Part shown: positions 17,746 through 26,959 of the stretch, piece by piece | How the letters are laid out: each line of letters starts with the position of its first letter | Position numbering within the stretch: the stretch's first letter is position 1 | Assembly: GCA_964496435.1 (NCBI GenBank) | Contig: CAZBZP010000009.1 | Span: 48,761-112,760 of the forward strand | DNA: 64,000 nucleotides | Reading direction: 5' to 3' | From: Berkiella sp964496435 | GTDB taxonomy: Bacteria > Pseudomonadota > Gammaproteobacteria > Berkiellales > Berkiellaceae | The notes under the pieces: generated by a model | The model's database searches: none | The model's input: only the letters and a program-made list of their open reading frames with translations | What the model was told of the DNA's origin: nothing | Made by a program: the position numbers and the translations under genes

Positions 17746-17818
17746 AAACTGTACCCCCATTAGATAAAAATAATCGCATATTTTACCCCATTTTCACATG
17801 TAAAGAAAAGGCCTGTGT

Positions 17819-19030
17819 ATGTTCACTCAGATGGAAAGCATTGATGGCAAAGCTGTTTTCACAGTTCAGCAGCTAAACCAAGCCGCTCGCTCAAGATTAG
17901 AGGAAGTTTTTCAATTAGTTTGGGTAAAAGGTGAATTATCAAATGTCTCGATGCCCCGTTCAGGACACATCTATTTCACCTTAAAAGATCAATCAGCCCA
18001 AGTGCGCTGCGCAATGTTTAAGGGTTCAAATCGACATTTGAACTTCACACCCAAAGATGGTCTAGAAGTACTTGTACGTGCACAGGTTAGCATTTATGAA
18101 GAACGTGGAGATTACCAACTCATTATCACCCAGATGGAAGAATCCGGGGTTGGCACTTTACAAAAGGCCTTTGAAGCGCTCAAAAACAAGTTACAAGCCC
18201 AAGGCTTATTTGATCCACTTCATAAAAAACCCTTTCCACCCTACCCCAAGCATATTGGTATTGTGACCTCCCATACGGGTGCTGCCATCCAAGATATTCT
18301 GAGCGTACTCAAAAGACGATACCCCATTGCTAATGTCAGTATTTTCCATACACAAGTACAAGGCAAAGGAGCTGAAAAAGAAATTGTGCGAGCCATTGAA
18401 TCGGCCAATCAACATCAAGGAATTGATGTGATTATTATTGCCCGTGGCGGCGGCAGTTTAGAAGATCTTTGGTGCTTTAATGAAGAAAGCGTGGCCAAAG
18501 CCATTTACGCCAGCAGATTACCCACCATCACCGGCATTGGCCATGAAATCGATTTTACTATTGCTGATTTTGTTGCAGACAGACGTGCCCCAACACCCTC
18601 AGCTGCTGCCGAAACGATTACCCCTGATACACAAGAATTAATCCAAGTATTCGAACACAAGAAACAACGGCTCATTAACGCGATGCAACGTCGTTTATCA
18701 TTTAGTGCGCAACATTTGGATAATCTTGAAAAGCGCCTGGTACATCCTGGGATGATTATTCAACAAGCTTTTCAGCTAGGCGAACAATTGCAAAAAAGAC
18801 TTTATCAAGCAATTCAAAATAGGCTTGAGAAAGCAAATTTCCAGTTATCTGTTCTTAGCGCAAAATTACATGCAGTGAGCCCTTTAGCAACTTTAAGCAG
18901 GGGTTATGCAATTGTCAGCACACAAGAAGGGAAAGTGATTCAAAGTACAGCGCAATTAAGCCTTAATCAACAAATTAAAACACAGCTGGGCACCGGCACC
19001 TTTGAAAGCATCGTCAATAAATTGAATTAA
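17819..19030 (+). CDS. xseA: Exodeoxyribonuclease VII large subunit
   Basis: XseA with XseB degrades single-stranded DNA. The N-terminal OB-fold (FTVQQLNQAARSRLEEVF, then VWVKGELSNVS) is followed by the catalytic domain with IGIVTSHTGAAIQD, IIIARGGGSLEDLW and GIGHEIDFTIADFVAD. A coiled-coil region precedes the C-terminal SRGYAIV element. At 403 residues it is shorter than the E. coli protein (456) through a shorter helical C-terminal part. The small subunit gene xseB is not in the window. Confidence 0.95.
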   Translation: MFTQMESIDGKAVFTVQQLNQAARSRLEEVFQLVWVKGELSNVSMPRSGHIYFTLKDQSAQVRCAMFKGSNRHLNFTPKDGLEVLVRAQVSIYEERGDYQLIITQMEESGVGTLQKAFEALKNKLQAQGLFDPLHKKPFPPYPKHIGIVTSHTGAAIQDILSVLKRRYPIANVSIFHTQVQGKGAEKEIVRAIESANQHQGIDVIIIARGGGSLEDLWCFNEESVAKAIYASRLPTITGIGHEIDFTIADFVADRRAPTPSAAAETITPDTQELIQVFEHKKQRLINAMQRRLSFSAQHLDNLEKRLVHPGMIIQQAFQLGEQLQKRLYQAIQNRLEKANFQLSVLSAKLHAVSPLATLSRGYAIVSTQEGKVIQSTAQLSLNQQIKTQLGTGTFESIVNKLN

Positions 19031-19041
19031 TATAGACATTA

Positions 19042-19057
19042 CCCCTTAACAAAGGGG
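19042..19057. terminator. Possible terminator hairpin between xseA and the kinase gene
   Basis: CCCCTT and AAGGGG pair around a four-base loop directly after xseA, in the 32-base gap between two convergent genes. The following T-run is short (CTTTA), so the call is weak. Confidence 0.35.
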
Positions 19058-19062
19058 CTTTA

Positions 19063-20937
19063 CTAGACATCTGGCGCTAGTTTGGTTTGGTTATCAAGTG
19101 CATCATCATTCTCACTTTCAACCAAACTGGCAGCCACCGTTAAGGAATGTCTATAACGGCGATATGCTTCTAAACTCGTCGTTCTATAATGTGATAAGTT
19201 ACGCTTGGTATCATTTATAATCGCTAATTCAAATTCTGAGCTCTGCTCGCTAGTTTGCAAAATTTGAGAAAGTTTTTCTTCTGCTTTAGATTCATCTTCT
19301 TCCAATATTTCTGCCGTTAATTCATCATCATCTTGCTCATCACCTATATCATCCTGCATAGCGATTTGAGTCAAATAATAATTAATTTTCTCATAGTCTT
19401 CGCTTGATATTTCTATTGTTGTTAAATCTTCTTGCAATTTATCAATTTTAGTATCTATCAAGGTAGATTCTTCTTCTAAAACTGGCGCAGTAAATGCAGC
19501 GCTAGATGAGTTATTGTAGCTAGGCAATTGTTCTGCTTTTTGCTCAGAAACCAGTTCAGCAATAGGAGAATGATTAATTTGGACGCTCGAGGAGACACTT
19601 GATGATGAGGCAACATTAGACATTCGTCTTCGATAAGCTCTCAAACCCGTTCTTGAAATTTCATCTACATATGTTTTACTTTGCGGTGTTATATATTTTA
19701 GAAATACTTTATTTAATTTATCGATAGTCGCTGTTAAAGGATGGCCATCATTCACATGAGCCGCAAGAAGATTGCGCGCATCAAGAGGGACGACTAATTG
19801 CTTAACCAATGAAAGCAAAATCTCATAAGCTTCTTTATCAATTTCGCTCTCAAATTTTATTGAAGCTAGGTTATCTGAAAATACACTAGGCATTAATGTA
19901 TTTAAATCATCTAATCTTAATTCGGGTATTGCTATGGGATCTAAACTAATCGCTTTACTGAGCCAATTTTGTAAGTTCCCTTGAAAATTTTCATCGCTGA
20001 TAATTTCAGCTATCAATACGCCAAGCGACCAATAATCCTGAGCAAAACTATAGGCTGGTCTATCTTTGTGAAATAATTCTGGTGCGGTATATCCTTGGGA
20101 GGCGGAAAACTCTTTGTTTGTTTCAGGTTTTTCACCATGATTGACAGTTTTGCAAACGACACTTGAGCCCCAGTCGATAAGTGCCATTTTAGTTCTCATA
20201 CCATAAGTAACTGCCAAAATATTACTTGGCTTAAGATCCTTATGAGCCAAACCATATAGCTGATGGGTTTCTGTATGTACGGCTTTCAAAATGCCTAAGA
20301 CCAGTGATAATTTTGTTTTTATATCTAAATTTAATCTGATGTAGAACGCAGGATCTGTTGCTTGTTTTGTTTTATCAATATCATATAAAACATGTAGTAA
20401 CTCTTTGCCTTTTTGCAGTTTCATGATGCTAAAGTATTCAAGATCCATTGTGTCATTTGCAAGCATTGATACATCAACGCCTGGTGTTTTCGCTATAACA
20501 GCAGAGCCCTCTAATTGTTGCACAATAGCTAAATTGCGCCTTTCTCTTTCAATATCTTCATATAGCACACCACAAGCATGACATTTTAAGGCAACCATTT
20601 CCTTAGTGCTTAAATTTTCCGCAATAAAGACACAACCTTGCCCGCCCTCTCCTAATTTAGAATGAGGATCCAAAGGATCATAAACAAAGGTCTTAATTTC
20701 ATTCGTTTGACTATTTTTAGTGATAAGTACATGTAGCTGTTTTTTGCTTGCAAGTTGCGCACTCAAATGCGGCGGTGTGGGGTTTTCATTTGAGATCTCT
20801 ATAATATGGCGTTCACCATAAATGCTGATGTTTTTTAGTCTCTTCTTTAATTTGGCCCTGATTTTTTCCCGCTCTACATCATTTTTAAAAAAGCGGCTTG
20901 TAATTTTATCTTTTTTCTTGGGCCCAAACAGACTCAT
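19063..20937 (-). CDS. Eukaryotic-type Ser/Thr protein kinase
   Basis: The 624-residue protein carries a full kinase domain at about 90-410. It has the glycine loop GEGGQG (96-101), the ATP lysine in ALKCH (Lys118), the catalytic loop HKDLKPSN (232-239, HKD instead of HRD), DWG (255-257) replacing DFG, APE (285-287) and the F-helix DYWSLG (301-306). The catalytic Lys and both Asp are present, so activity is likely. The N-terminus is basic, and the C-terminal 200 residues are Ser-rich then strongly acidic. There is no membrane segment or PASTA domain, unlike typical bacterial PknB kinases. It sits 164 bases downstream of der but is probably separate. A host-directed role is inferred only. Confidence 0.88.
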   Translation of the reverse strand: MSLFGPKKKDKITSRFFKNDVEREKIRAKLKKRLKNISIYGERHIIEISNENPTPPHLSAQLASKKQLHVLITKNSQTNEIKTFVYDPLDPHSKLGEGGQGCVFIAENLSTKEMVALKCHACGVLYEDIERERRNLAIVQQLEGSAVIAKTPGVDVSMLANDTMDLEYFSIMKLQKGKELLHVLYDIDKTKQATDPAFYIRLNLDIKTKLSLVLGILKAVHTETHQLYGLAHKDLKPSNILAVTYGMRTKMALIDWGSSVVCKTVNHGEKPETNKEFSASQGYTAPELFHKDRPAYSFAQDYWSLGVLIAEIISDENFQGNLQNWLSKAISLDPIAIPELRLDDLNTLMPSVFSDNLASIKFESEIDKEAYEILLSLVKQLVVPLDARNLLAAHVNDGHPLTATIDKLNKVFLKYITPQSKTYVDEISRTGLRAYRRRMSNVASSSSVSSSVQINHSPIAELVSEQKAEQLPSYNNSSSAAFTAPVLEEESTLIDTKIDKLQEDLTTIEISSEDYEKINYYLTQIAMQDDIGDEQDDDELTAEILEEDESKAEEKLSQILQTSEQSSEFELAIINDTKRNLSHYRTTSLEAYRRYRHSLTVAASLVESENDDALDNQTKLAPDV

Positions 20938-21039
20938 GTGTCACCATTTTTATGTCAAAATTTTTGCCATACTAACAAAAAGCATCTGACAAAATCAAGA
21001 AAGGTAACAAAATAAATAATTGTAATTACACAATATCGC

Positions 21040-21065
21040 GCAAAAGCTATTCCTTTAGCTTTTGC
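21040..21065 (-). terminator. Hairpin downstream of der
   Basis: GCAAAAGCTA and TAGCTTTTGC form a perfect 10-bp stem around a six-base loop, 37 bases after the der stop codon on the minus strand. There is no strong T-tract, so it may be a processing or stability hairpin instead of an intrinsic terminator. Confidence 0.4.
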
Positions 21066-21101
21066 ATTGATGAGGGGTTATGAAATGATAAATCGCTTTA
21101 A

Positions 21102-22511
21102 CTATTTGCTCTTTACGTATTTCATTAAGCGGCGTTTTTTATAAATTTGGCGCGGCGTTAAGGTATTACGTTTGTGAGCATATGGATTTTCGCCGGATTT
21201 GCAAATAACTTTAACCGGCGTACCTTCTAATTTTAATGCCTTGATAAAAAAGTTAGACAGGTATTTTTGATAACTTGCAGGCAATTCATCGGTTTGATTA
21301 CCATGGATAACGATGGTAGGTGGATTATGTCCACCACAATGCGCATAACGTAGTTTGATACGTTTTCCACGTACTAAAGGCGGCTGATGGGCTTCAAGAG
21401 CTGATTCTAAAAGTGCTGTCAGATTCGTTGTTGATAAAGCAACATGGGCACTTTGATAAACTTTATCAATTGTTTTAAATAAATCACCAACGCCTGTTCC
21501 ATGCAAAGCGGAGATAGTATGTGTTGGCGCAAAATCAGCAAATTTGAGACGATAGCTTAATTGATTTTTAACTTGTTCTTTTTCATCACTGTCCATGCCA
21601 TCCCATTTGTTTGCACAAATAACAAGACATTTACCAGCATCGATAGTAAAGCTAATCAAAGATAAATCTTGATCAGTCAAGCCAAGCTTAGCGTCAAATA
21701 TTAAAAGGACAACATTGGCATCTTTAATAGCTTGCATTGTTTTAATAGCTGAGAATTTTTCAACCACATCCATATTCGTTTTATTTTTTCGAACACCTGC
21801 GGTATCAATTAAGGTATAGGCTTTGCCCATTCTGGTCATATTGATATAAATACTGTCTCGGGTTGTGCCTGGCATATCACAAACAATAACGCGCTCTTCA
21901 CCTAGCATCCGATTCACTAAAGTGGATTTACCGACATTGGGTCTACCAATAATGGCAACCCGAGGTGATTCATCAAAAGCTTCGGAATCAGCGCTTTGCT
22001 CTTCTTCTTCTGGGGCCTCAGGCAAAATGTCAAACATCTGCCATAAAAGCTCCTCAATACCGCGATTGTGGCTTGCTGTAATCGTGCTGATATTTTTAAA
22101 GCCCAATCGATAAAAATCACTTTTTAAAAGCTCTGTATCTAAGCCATCGGTTTTATTAATAACCAAAATGACAGGTTTATCCTGCTTGCGCAGCTCTTTG
22201 GCTATTTCCTGATCTATAGCGGTTAATCCTTGACGACCATCCACCACAAAGAAAATGATATCTGCTTCATGAATAGCAAGCTGTGATTGCTCAAGCATCA
22301 ATTCATCAATTTCAGATGAACCATTTTCCCCAATACCGCCTGAATCAATCACAATATAATCATTTTCTTCAATGTAGCCTTGGCCAAATTGTCTATCCCT
22401 GGTAACGCCTGGTTGATCAACCACCAAAGCTTGTTGTGAATGCGTTAAGCGGTTAAATAACGTCGATTTACCGACATTGGGTCTACCTACAATTGCAATT
22501 ACCGGGATCAT
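21102..22511 (-). CDS. der: Ribosome biogenesis GTPase Der (EngA)
   Basis: Der is a double GTPase needed for 50S ribosome maturation. Two G domains are visible, each starting with GRPNVGKST, with NKTD in the first and NKWD in the second. DTAGVRKN marks switch II of the second domain, and a basic KH-like domain forms the last 110 residues. The 469 residues are typical. It follows bamB by three bases, as in other Gammaproteobacteria, and is last in hisS-yfgM-bamB-der. Confidence 0.98.
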   Translation of the reverse strand: MIPVIAIVGRPNVGKSTLFNRLTHSQQALVVDQPGVTRDRQFGQGYIEENDYIVIDSGGIGENGSSEIDELMLEQSQLAIHEADIIFFVVDGRQGLTAIDQEIAKELRKQDKPVILVINKTDGLDTELLKSDFYRLGFKNISTITASHNRGIEELLWQMFDILPEAPEEEEQSADSEAFDESPRVAIIGRPNVGKSTLVNRMLGEERVIVCDMPGTTRDSIYINMTRMGKAYTLIDTAGVRKNKTNMDVVEKFSAIKTMQAIKDANVVLLIFDAKLGLTDQDLSLISFTIDAGKCLVICANKWDGMDSDEKEQVKNQLSYRLKFADFAPTHTISALHGTGVGDLFKTIDKVYQSAHVALSTTNLTALLESALEAHQPPLVRGKRIKLRYAHCGGHNPPTIVIHGNQTDELPASYQKYLSNFFIKALKLEGTPVKVICKSGENPYAHKRNTLTPRQIYKKRRLMKYVKSK

Positions 22512-22514
22512 GAC

Positions 22515-23705
22515 TTAAATACTCACCTTTTCTAACGTGACTGCAGCAACTTTTCCATTGTGCGCATTCACAATAAGTTCATTACCAACGGTAATCGGTC
22601 CTTGATATATTTTACCGGAGAGTTGGATACGATTAACAATATGGCCCTTTTCTCTCGAGAGGAAATGAACGTATCCCCCTCTGTCAGCAACGGCGACCAT
22701 ACCAGAAACCACGGAAGGTCCTGTAATATAACGCTCTTGGAGTGCATTTTGTCTCCAATGCGTAACACCTGTTTGACGATTAATAGCCCATAAGCAATGG
22801 GTATTATCTGTTACATAAAGTAAATCACCAGCAATAGCCATGTTTTGATAAGAAGAAACATCGCGATCCCAAAGTAAATTACCATTTTGGATATCTACTG
22901 CCGCCATTTTACCCTGATAAGTAATTACATAAGCGGTATTATCTTGAATGATAGGATCAGCACTAATATCTACCATGCGTTGCAACTCAGAGCGACCCTG
23001 AGGAAGCGAAATCGCACGTTCCCATTCTATCGCACCGGTGTGAAGATTTAATGCTAATAATTTACCGGTTGCAAAGCCTACTAAAACTCTCTCACCAACT
23101 ACTTCTGGCTTAGAGCTAAAGTGCAAGGTTAATGAAGGCGTTGCATGATCAACTACCCAAATTTTTTGCCCTGTTTTTGCATTAATAGCACTTACAGAAC
23201 CATCAGAAGCATGTACAAGCACAATGCCATTCTTTCCACCGGGGGAAGCAAGAACCTCACTGTTTACTTTGGTTTCCCATAAATGGCTACCATTGCTTGC
23301 ATCCAAAGCAACGACTTTGGCATCTGAAGTTGCCAACAATAAGGTGTTATCAAGCGCAAAGGGGCCTGCACTGAACTTATAATTTGTCTTACTCGTCCAA
23401 AGCTTCTTGCCTGTTTTGCTATCAAGCGCAACCACTTTGCCACCATGGTCAGCCCCATAGAGAGCATGTTGACTATAGAAAGGAGAAAGTTTAGTAAACC
23501 TTTCTTGTTTTGCTAAGCTGCCATTGGACCAAGCCACTTTAGGTTTGGCACTTTGTTCCATGGATAAGGCCGGCATGTCGCCTAATTTTGGCTCAGAGCG
23601 ACCTGCAAAGGGATTTCTCACTGGGCTTTGGCCACAACCCGATGCAACTAAAACTAAACTGAGTACTAAGGTACTTAGGCTAAACTGCTTAAATGATTTT
23701 CTCAT
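22515..23705 (-). CDS. bamB: Outer membrane assembly lipoprotein BamB
   Basis: BamB is the beta-propeller lipoprotein of the BAM complex that inserts outer membrane proteins. A signal peptide ends in the lipobox-like VASGC near residue 24. The rest is PQQ-like blade repeats, for example GKVVALDSKTGKKLW, GSVSAINAKTGQKIW and LLALNLHTGAIEWE. Length (396) fits the family. Its ATG overlaps the yfgM stop by four bases, indicating translational coupling, and der follows. Confidence 0.95.
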   Translation of the reverse strand: MRKSFKQFSLSTLVLSLVLVASGCGQSPVRNPFAGRSEPKLGDMPALSMEQSAKPKVAWSNGSLAKQERFTKLSPFYSQHALYGADHGGKVVALDSKTGKKLWTSKTNYKFSAGPFALDNTLLLATSDAKVVALDASNGSHLWETKVNSEVLASPGGKNGIVLVHASDGSVSAINAKTGQKIWVVDHATPSLTLHFSSKPEVVGERVLVGFATGKLLALNLHTGAIEWERAISLPQGRSELQRMVDISADPIIQDNTAYVITYQGKMAAVDIQNGNLLWDRDVSSYQNMAIAGDLLYVTDNTHCLWAINRQTGVTHWRQNALQERYITGPSVVSGMVAVADRGGYVHFLSREKGHIVNRIQLSGKIYQGPITVGNELIVNAHNGKVAAVTLEKVSI

Positions 23706-24376
23706 GATGTGGCTGCCTTATCTTCTTTTTCTTCTTTTGGATTAACATCCATGCCCAATTCTTGCATTTTCATTTTCAACAAGGGTCCGTGCATCCCTTC
23801 TTCAGGAGCAGCCCCTAAAGCTAATTCATAGGATTTCTTAGCAGCATCTACCTCTTTTTGCTTGAGCTGGATATCACCCTTTAGCTCTGCAATCAGTGTT
23901 AAGTAAGGTCCCATATTCTTTTCAGTGCAAAAACTTAAGGCTTCATCAAGTTTATTTTCAGCAATGAGCAGTTGTACCAAACGGATTCTTGCAATGGCTT
24001 GAAAATTTGTTTGTTTACTATTTTCAATTATCCATTTTAGATTTTTTTGGGCATCAACCAGATGATTTTCAGTCACTGCTTGTTTTGCCAACACAAAGCT
24101 CGCCAAGCTTGCATAGGGTGAATGACTATAATCTTTTAATAAAGTTTGTGCTTTTGCATTGATGGTGTCTTTGTCATTTTTTTCAAGACCTTCCAGCATA
24201 GCCAGATATTGATCAGATGCAGCATCTCTAAGAACTTCTTGATGATGACGCCAATAAATAAAAGCCGAAATCACAAAGGCGATAACAATAATGATCCAAG
24301 AAAGCATATTTCCATATTTTTTAAACCATTTTGTAATCGCTTCGACTTGTTGTTCTTCTGTTACATAAACTTCCAT
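23702..24376 (-). CDS. yfgM: YfgM-like membrane-anchored TPR protein
   Basis: This 224-residue protein has a short cytoplasmic N-terminus (TEEQQVEAITKWFKKYG), one transmembrane helix (about 25-43) and a periplasmic TPR-like helical domain. It is the Tetratricopeptide_2 / YfgM family, which associates with SecYEG and periplasmic chaperones such as PpiD. Position between hisS and bamB is the conserved gammaproteobacterial order. The stop overlaps the bamB start. Confidence 0.9.
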   Translation of the reverse strand: MEVYVTEEQQVEAITKWFKKYGNMLSWIIIVIAFVISAFIYWRHHQEVLRDAASDQYLAMLEGLEKNDKDTINAKAQTLLKDYSHSPYASLASFVLAKQAVTENHLVDAQKNLKWIIENSKQTNFQAIARIRLVQLLIAENKLDEALSFCTEKNMGPYLTLIAELKGDIQLKQKEVDAAKKSYELALGAAPEEGMHGPLLKMKMQELGMDVNPKEEKEDKAATS

Positions 24377-24389
24377 GGATAATCACCTT

Positions 24390-25661
24390 TTATTTAACAT
24401 TCGCTTGTAAAAAAGCAATCGTTTCATAGATTGACTTTGTTGATTGAGGCATATCGCCTCGTAAATCTTTAATGCTTACTGTGTTAGCTTGTATTTCATT
24501 TTCTCCTAACACCAAGGCAAACTGAGCGCCGCTTTTATCTGCGCGCTTAAATTGGCTCTTAAAACTACCACCTGCACAATTCATTAGCACTCTAAGACTT
24601 GGCATTGCGCTTCGAATAATTTCGCAGAGCAAAAATCCTTTGCTCAAGGCCTGCTCACCCTCTGCAATAACATACACATCTGTAGGAGATTTTTGTGGGA
24701 TAAGCTGATTGTCTTGCAATAACATGATAAGACGCTCAACACCCAAAGCAAAACCTACACCAGGTGTTGGTTGTCCGCCCATTTGAGAAATCAAATCATT
24801 ATAACGTCCGCCTGCACAAACAGTGCCTTGTGAACCAAGGTGCGTGGTTACCCATTCATAAACAATATGGGTGTAATAATCCAATCCACGTACAATCCGC
24901 GGGTCTACCTCAAAGGACACTTCCATTTTGCGAAGATGATCCTGGATTTCTTCAAAATGTGCCAAAGATTCTTTGCCAAGATAATCGATAAGCAAGGGAG
25001 CACGTTGATTGATTTCAATCATCTTGGGATTTTTACTATCTAAAATCCGCATGGGATTGCTGTACAATCTGCGTGTACTGTCTTCATCTAAGTCGGGGCA
25101 TTGCTCATAGAATGCAATAAGGGCTTCGCGATATTTTTGGCGTTCAGCAAGCGTGCCCAAAGAGTTGAGTTTTAAAACTATCTTATCTTGTAGGCCGAGC
25201 ACTCGCCACAATCTTGCCATCATCAATATTTGTTCGACATCAACGTCTGGACCTGGCAATCCAAATGCTTCTACCCCAAATTGGTAAAATTGACGATACC
25301 GTCCTTTTTGCGGATTCTCACGTCTGAACATGGGGCCCATATACCAAAGACGTTGAGATTGATTACGAATAAGATTATTTTCTATGACTAAACGCACACT
25401 CTGCGCAGTACTCTCGGGGCGCAAGGTCAACCAATCGCCACCTTTGTCTTCAAAAGTGTACATTTCCTTTTCAACAATATCAGTTACTTCACCGATAGCA
25501 CGTTTGAAAAGCTCAGATTGCTCCAATAAGGGCATACGAATTTCTTGGTAGCCATATGCTTGCGCGAGGGATTTCAACTGGTCTTCCACAAAATACCAAG
25601 CTGGTATTTCATCAGGCAGGATGTCCTTCATGCCTTTTACAACTTTAATCCCCATTGTCAT
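24390..25661 (-). CDS. hisS: Histidyl-tRNA synthetase
   Basis: This is a class II aminoacyl-tRNA synthetase of 423 residues. Motif 2 (RPESTAQSVRLVIE then MFRRENPQKGRYRQFYQFG) and the histidine-specific signature (RIVRGLDYYTHIVYE) are clear. Motif 3 is GVGFALGVERL, and a C-terminal anticodon-binding domain follows. A GGGGG ribosome site lies ten bases before the ATG at 25661. First gene of hisS-yfgM-bamB-der. The rodZ and ispG genes that often precede it are absent here. Confidence 0.98.
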   Translation of the reverse strand: MTMGIKVVKGMKDILPDEIPAWYFVEDQLKSLAQAYGYQEIRMPLLEQSELFKRAIGEVTDIVEKEMYTFEDKGGDWLTLRPESTAQSVRLVIENNLIRNQSQRLWYMGPMFRRENPQKGRYRQFYQFGVEAFGLPGPDVDVEQILMMARLWRVLGLQDKIVLKLNSLGTLAERQKYREALIAFYEQCPDLDEDSTRRLYSNPMRILDSKNPKMIEINQRAPLLIDYLGKESLAHFEEIQDHLRKMEVSFEVDPRIVRGLDYYTHIVYEWVTTHLGSQGTVCAGGRYNDLISQMGGQPTPGVGFALGVERLIMLLQDNQLIPQKSPTDVYVIAEGEQALSKGFLLCEIIRSAMPSLRVLMNCAGGSFKSQFKRADKSGAQFALVLGENEIQANTVSIKDLRGDMPQSTKSIYETIAFLQANVK

Positions 25662-25780
25662 TTTGAAACAGCCCCCGGATCGACTCGAGATAATATACGT
25701 GCTTTTGCTAGGGCACTACTTTAGCAATTTTCGGGGGAGACTGCATCCATTAGGCAGCTATACATAATAGTAAAGGGCAT

Positions 25781-25809
25781 AAAAAAAGGCAGATCGGGTG
25801 ATCTGCCTT
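25781..25809 (-). terminator. Rho-independent terminator of the glycine-zipper lipoprotein gene
   Basis: AAGGCAGATC and GATCTGCCTT pair perfectly around GGGT. Read on the minus strand the stem is followed by seven T residues, a textbook intrinsic terminator 26 bases after the stop codon of the upstream gene. Confidence 0.85.
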
Positions 25810-25834
25810 CTAAAATATTAGCTTGTTAACTTAG

Positions 25835-26323
25835 TTATTGAGCTTGCCATGTTCCATTTGGATGACGACAAGCGGTACCATACACTCTTTCGGTATGGCC
25901 ATTGATAGTCGCCGTTGTCACAAATTCACGGCAATAGTAGCCATCAAAACGGCGGTGTCCATCTCTGATAGGACGATAATAACCCCAATTCCCCGTTCTG
26001 GTATTGTTCCAATATATTGTTTGTCCAACCGGTGCACGGGTTGCAGTAACAAATGCGCGATTAGCTTCTTTCATATCGTCAGCATCTTCTAATTGTTGGC
26101 CAACCGCTTTACCGAATAAACCACCAAATACCGCACCAATTGCAGCACCAGCAGCACGACCTGCACCATGCCCAAACTGTGCACCAATAATACCACCTGC
26201 TATCGCGCCAAAAACCGTTGTTGCCGTTTCTGTTTTACCAGGGTAACGATCGGAGCTTTGGCAACCTGTGATAAGGCCACATGAAAGCAACAAAATAATC
26301 GGTAAATGCATTGTTTTGTTCAT
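25835..26323 (-). CDS. Glycine-zipper 2TM-domain outer membrane lipoprotein
   Basis: This 162-residue protein has a lipoprotein signal with lipobox LITGC (Cys21). Next comes a glycine-zipper domain (AGGIIGAQFGHGAGRAAG, AAIGAVFGGLFGKAVG) of the type seen in the rickettsial 17-kDa antigen and SlyB-like proteins. The C-terminal half has the WNN...G...PIRDG-HRRFDG-YCREF pattern and two further cysteines, common in this surface-antigen family. Likely outer membrane, with structural or stress function. It is monocistronic with its own terminator. Confidence 0.82.
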   Translation of the reverse strand: MNKTMHLPIILLLSCGLITGCQSSDRYPGKTETATTVFGAIAGGIIGAQFGHGAGRAAGAAIGAVFGGLFGKAVGQQLEDADDMKEANRAFVTATRAPVGQTIYWNNTRTGNWGYYRPIRDGHRRFDGYYCREFVTTATINGHTERVYGTACRHPNGTWQAQ

Positions 26324-26408
26324 TAAATTTATCCAGTACTAAAGGTGTTAGCACCGCCTCCTGTATGCGTTTTCATTCTTCCCTATCTCCTTTTTCGACC
26401 AACAAGCT

Positions 26409-26439
26409 AAAATCTTTAAGAGGAAGACTTAAAGATTTT
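26409..26439. promoter_or_regulatory. Perfect inverted repeat in the leader of the 26489 gene
   Basis: AAAATCTTTAAG and CTTAAAGATTTT form a 12-bp perfect stem around a purine-rich loop AGGAAGA, ending one base before an in-frame ATG at 26441. It could be an operator in the divergent promoter region or an RNA hairpin presenting a Shine-Dalgarno-like loop. There is no T-tract. Confidence 0.55.
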
Positions 26440-26488
26440 AATGTTTTGTTCGATACTAAGGTTAGATAGTTCAGGAGTTTCTTGTTCA

Positions 26489-26941
26489 ATGGCCCACACC
26501 TTCGATCCGGCCCCATTGCAAGCCTTTTTTGAAGAGGTTAAAGAGCAATTGGATGTAGAGCTGGTATATCTTCCAGATAATGGCAAGTTCCCAATTCAAT
26601 TAAAAGCGGCGCCCATTGGGCTCTCTCGCAATAAATGCATTGAAGTGTTGCAATTTATTAAAGCCCAAGTTGATCTGCGGGATAATGAAATTGCTGATCT
26701 CTATGCCAGCAAAAAAGGCGGCGGTAAATATGTTTTAGATATACACATGGAAGCAGCCAGAGCACTTGCCGATGTGTATGCCTTAAGCACCTTTTATCCG
26801 CATGAAGACGAAGAACCTGCTGCCATAAGACAGCCCAAGAAAAGCAAAAAAACCACTGAAGATGCACCTCAGGATAAAGGCCGTAAAGGCGCTTCCAAAA
26901 AGGACACCCTCAATGATGATACAGATGAAAGCGACGACTAA
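26489..26941 (+). CDS. Small protein of unknown function with charged C-terminal tail
   Basis: I do not recognise a family. From ATG 26489 (AGGAG eleven bases upstream) it has 150 residues; the frame continues 16 codons upstream to ATG 26441 without a good ribosome site. Residues 1-105 look like a compact alpha/beta domain (EVKEQLDVELVYLPDNGKF, then RNKCIEVLQFIKAQVDLRD). The last 45 residues are a low-complexity Lys/Asp/Glu/Ser tail. There is no signal peptide. It occupies the region between pilW and hisS where rodZ-ispG would usually be, but on the opposite strand. Confidence 0.65.
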   Translation: MAHTFDPAPLQAFFEEVKEQLDVELVYLPDNGKFPIQLKAAPIGLSRNKCIEVLQFIKAQVDLRDNEIADLYASKKGGGKYVLDIHMEAARALADVYALSTFYPHEDEEPAAIRQPKKSKKTTEDAPQDKGRKGASKKDTLNDDTDESDD

Positions 26942-26959
26942 ATATCACAAAAAGAGCTA

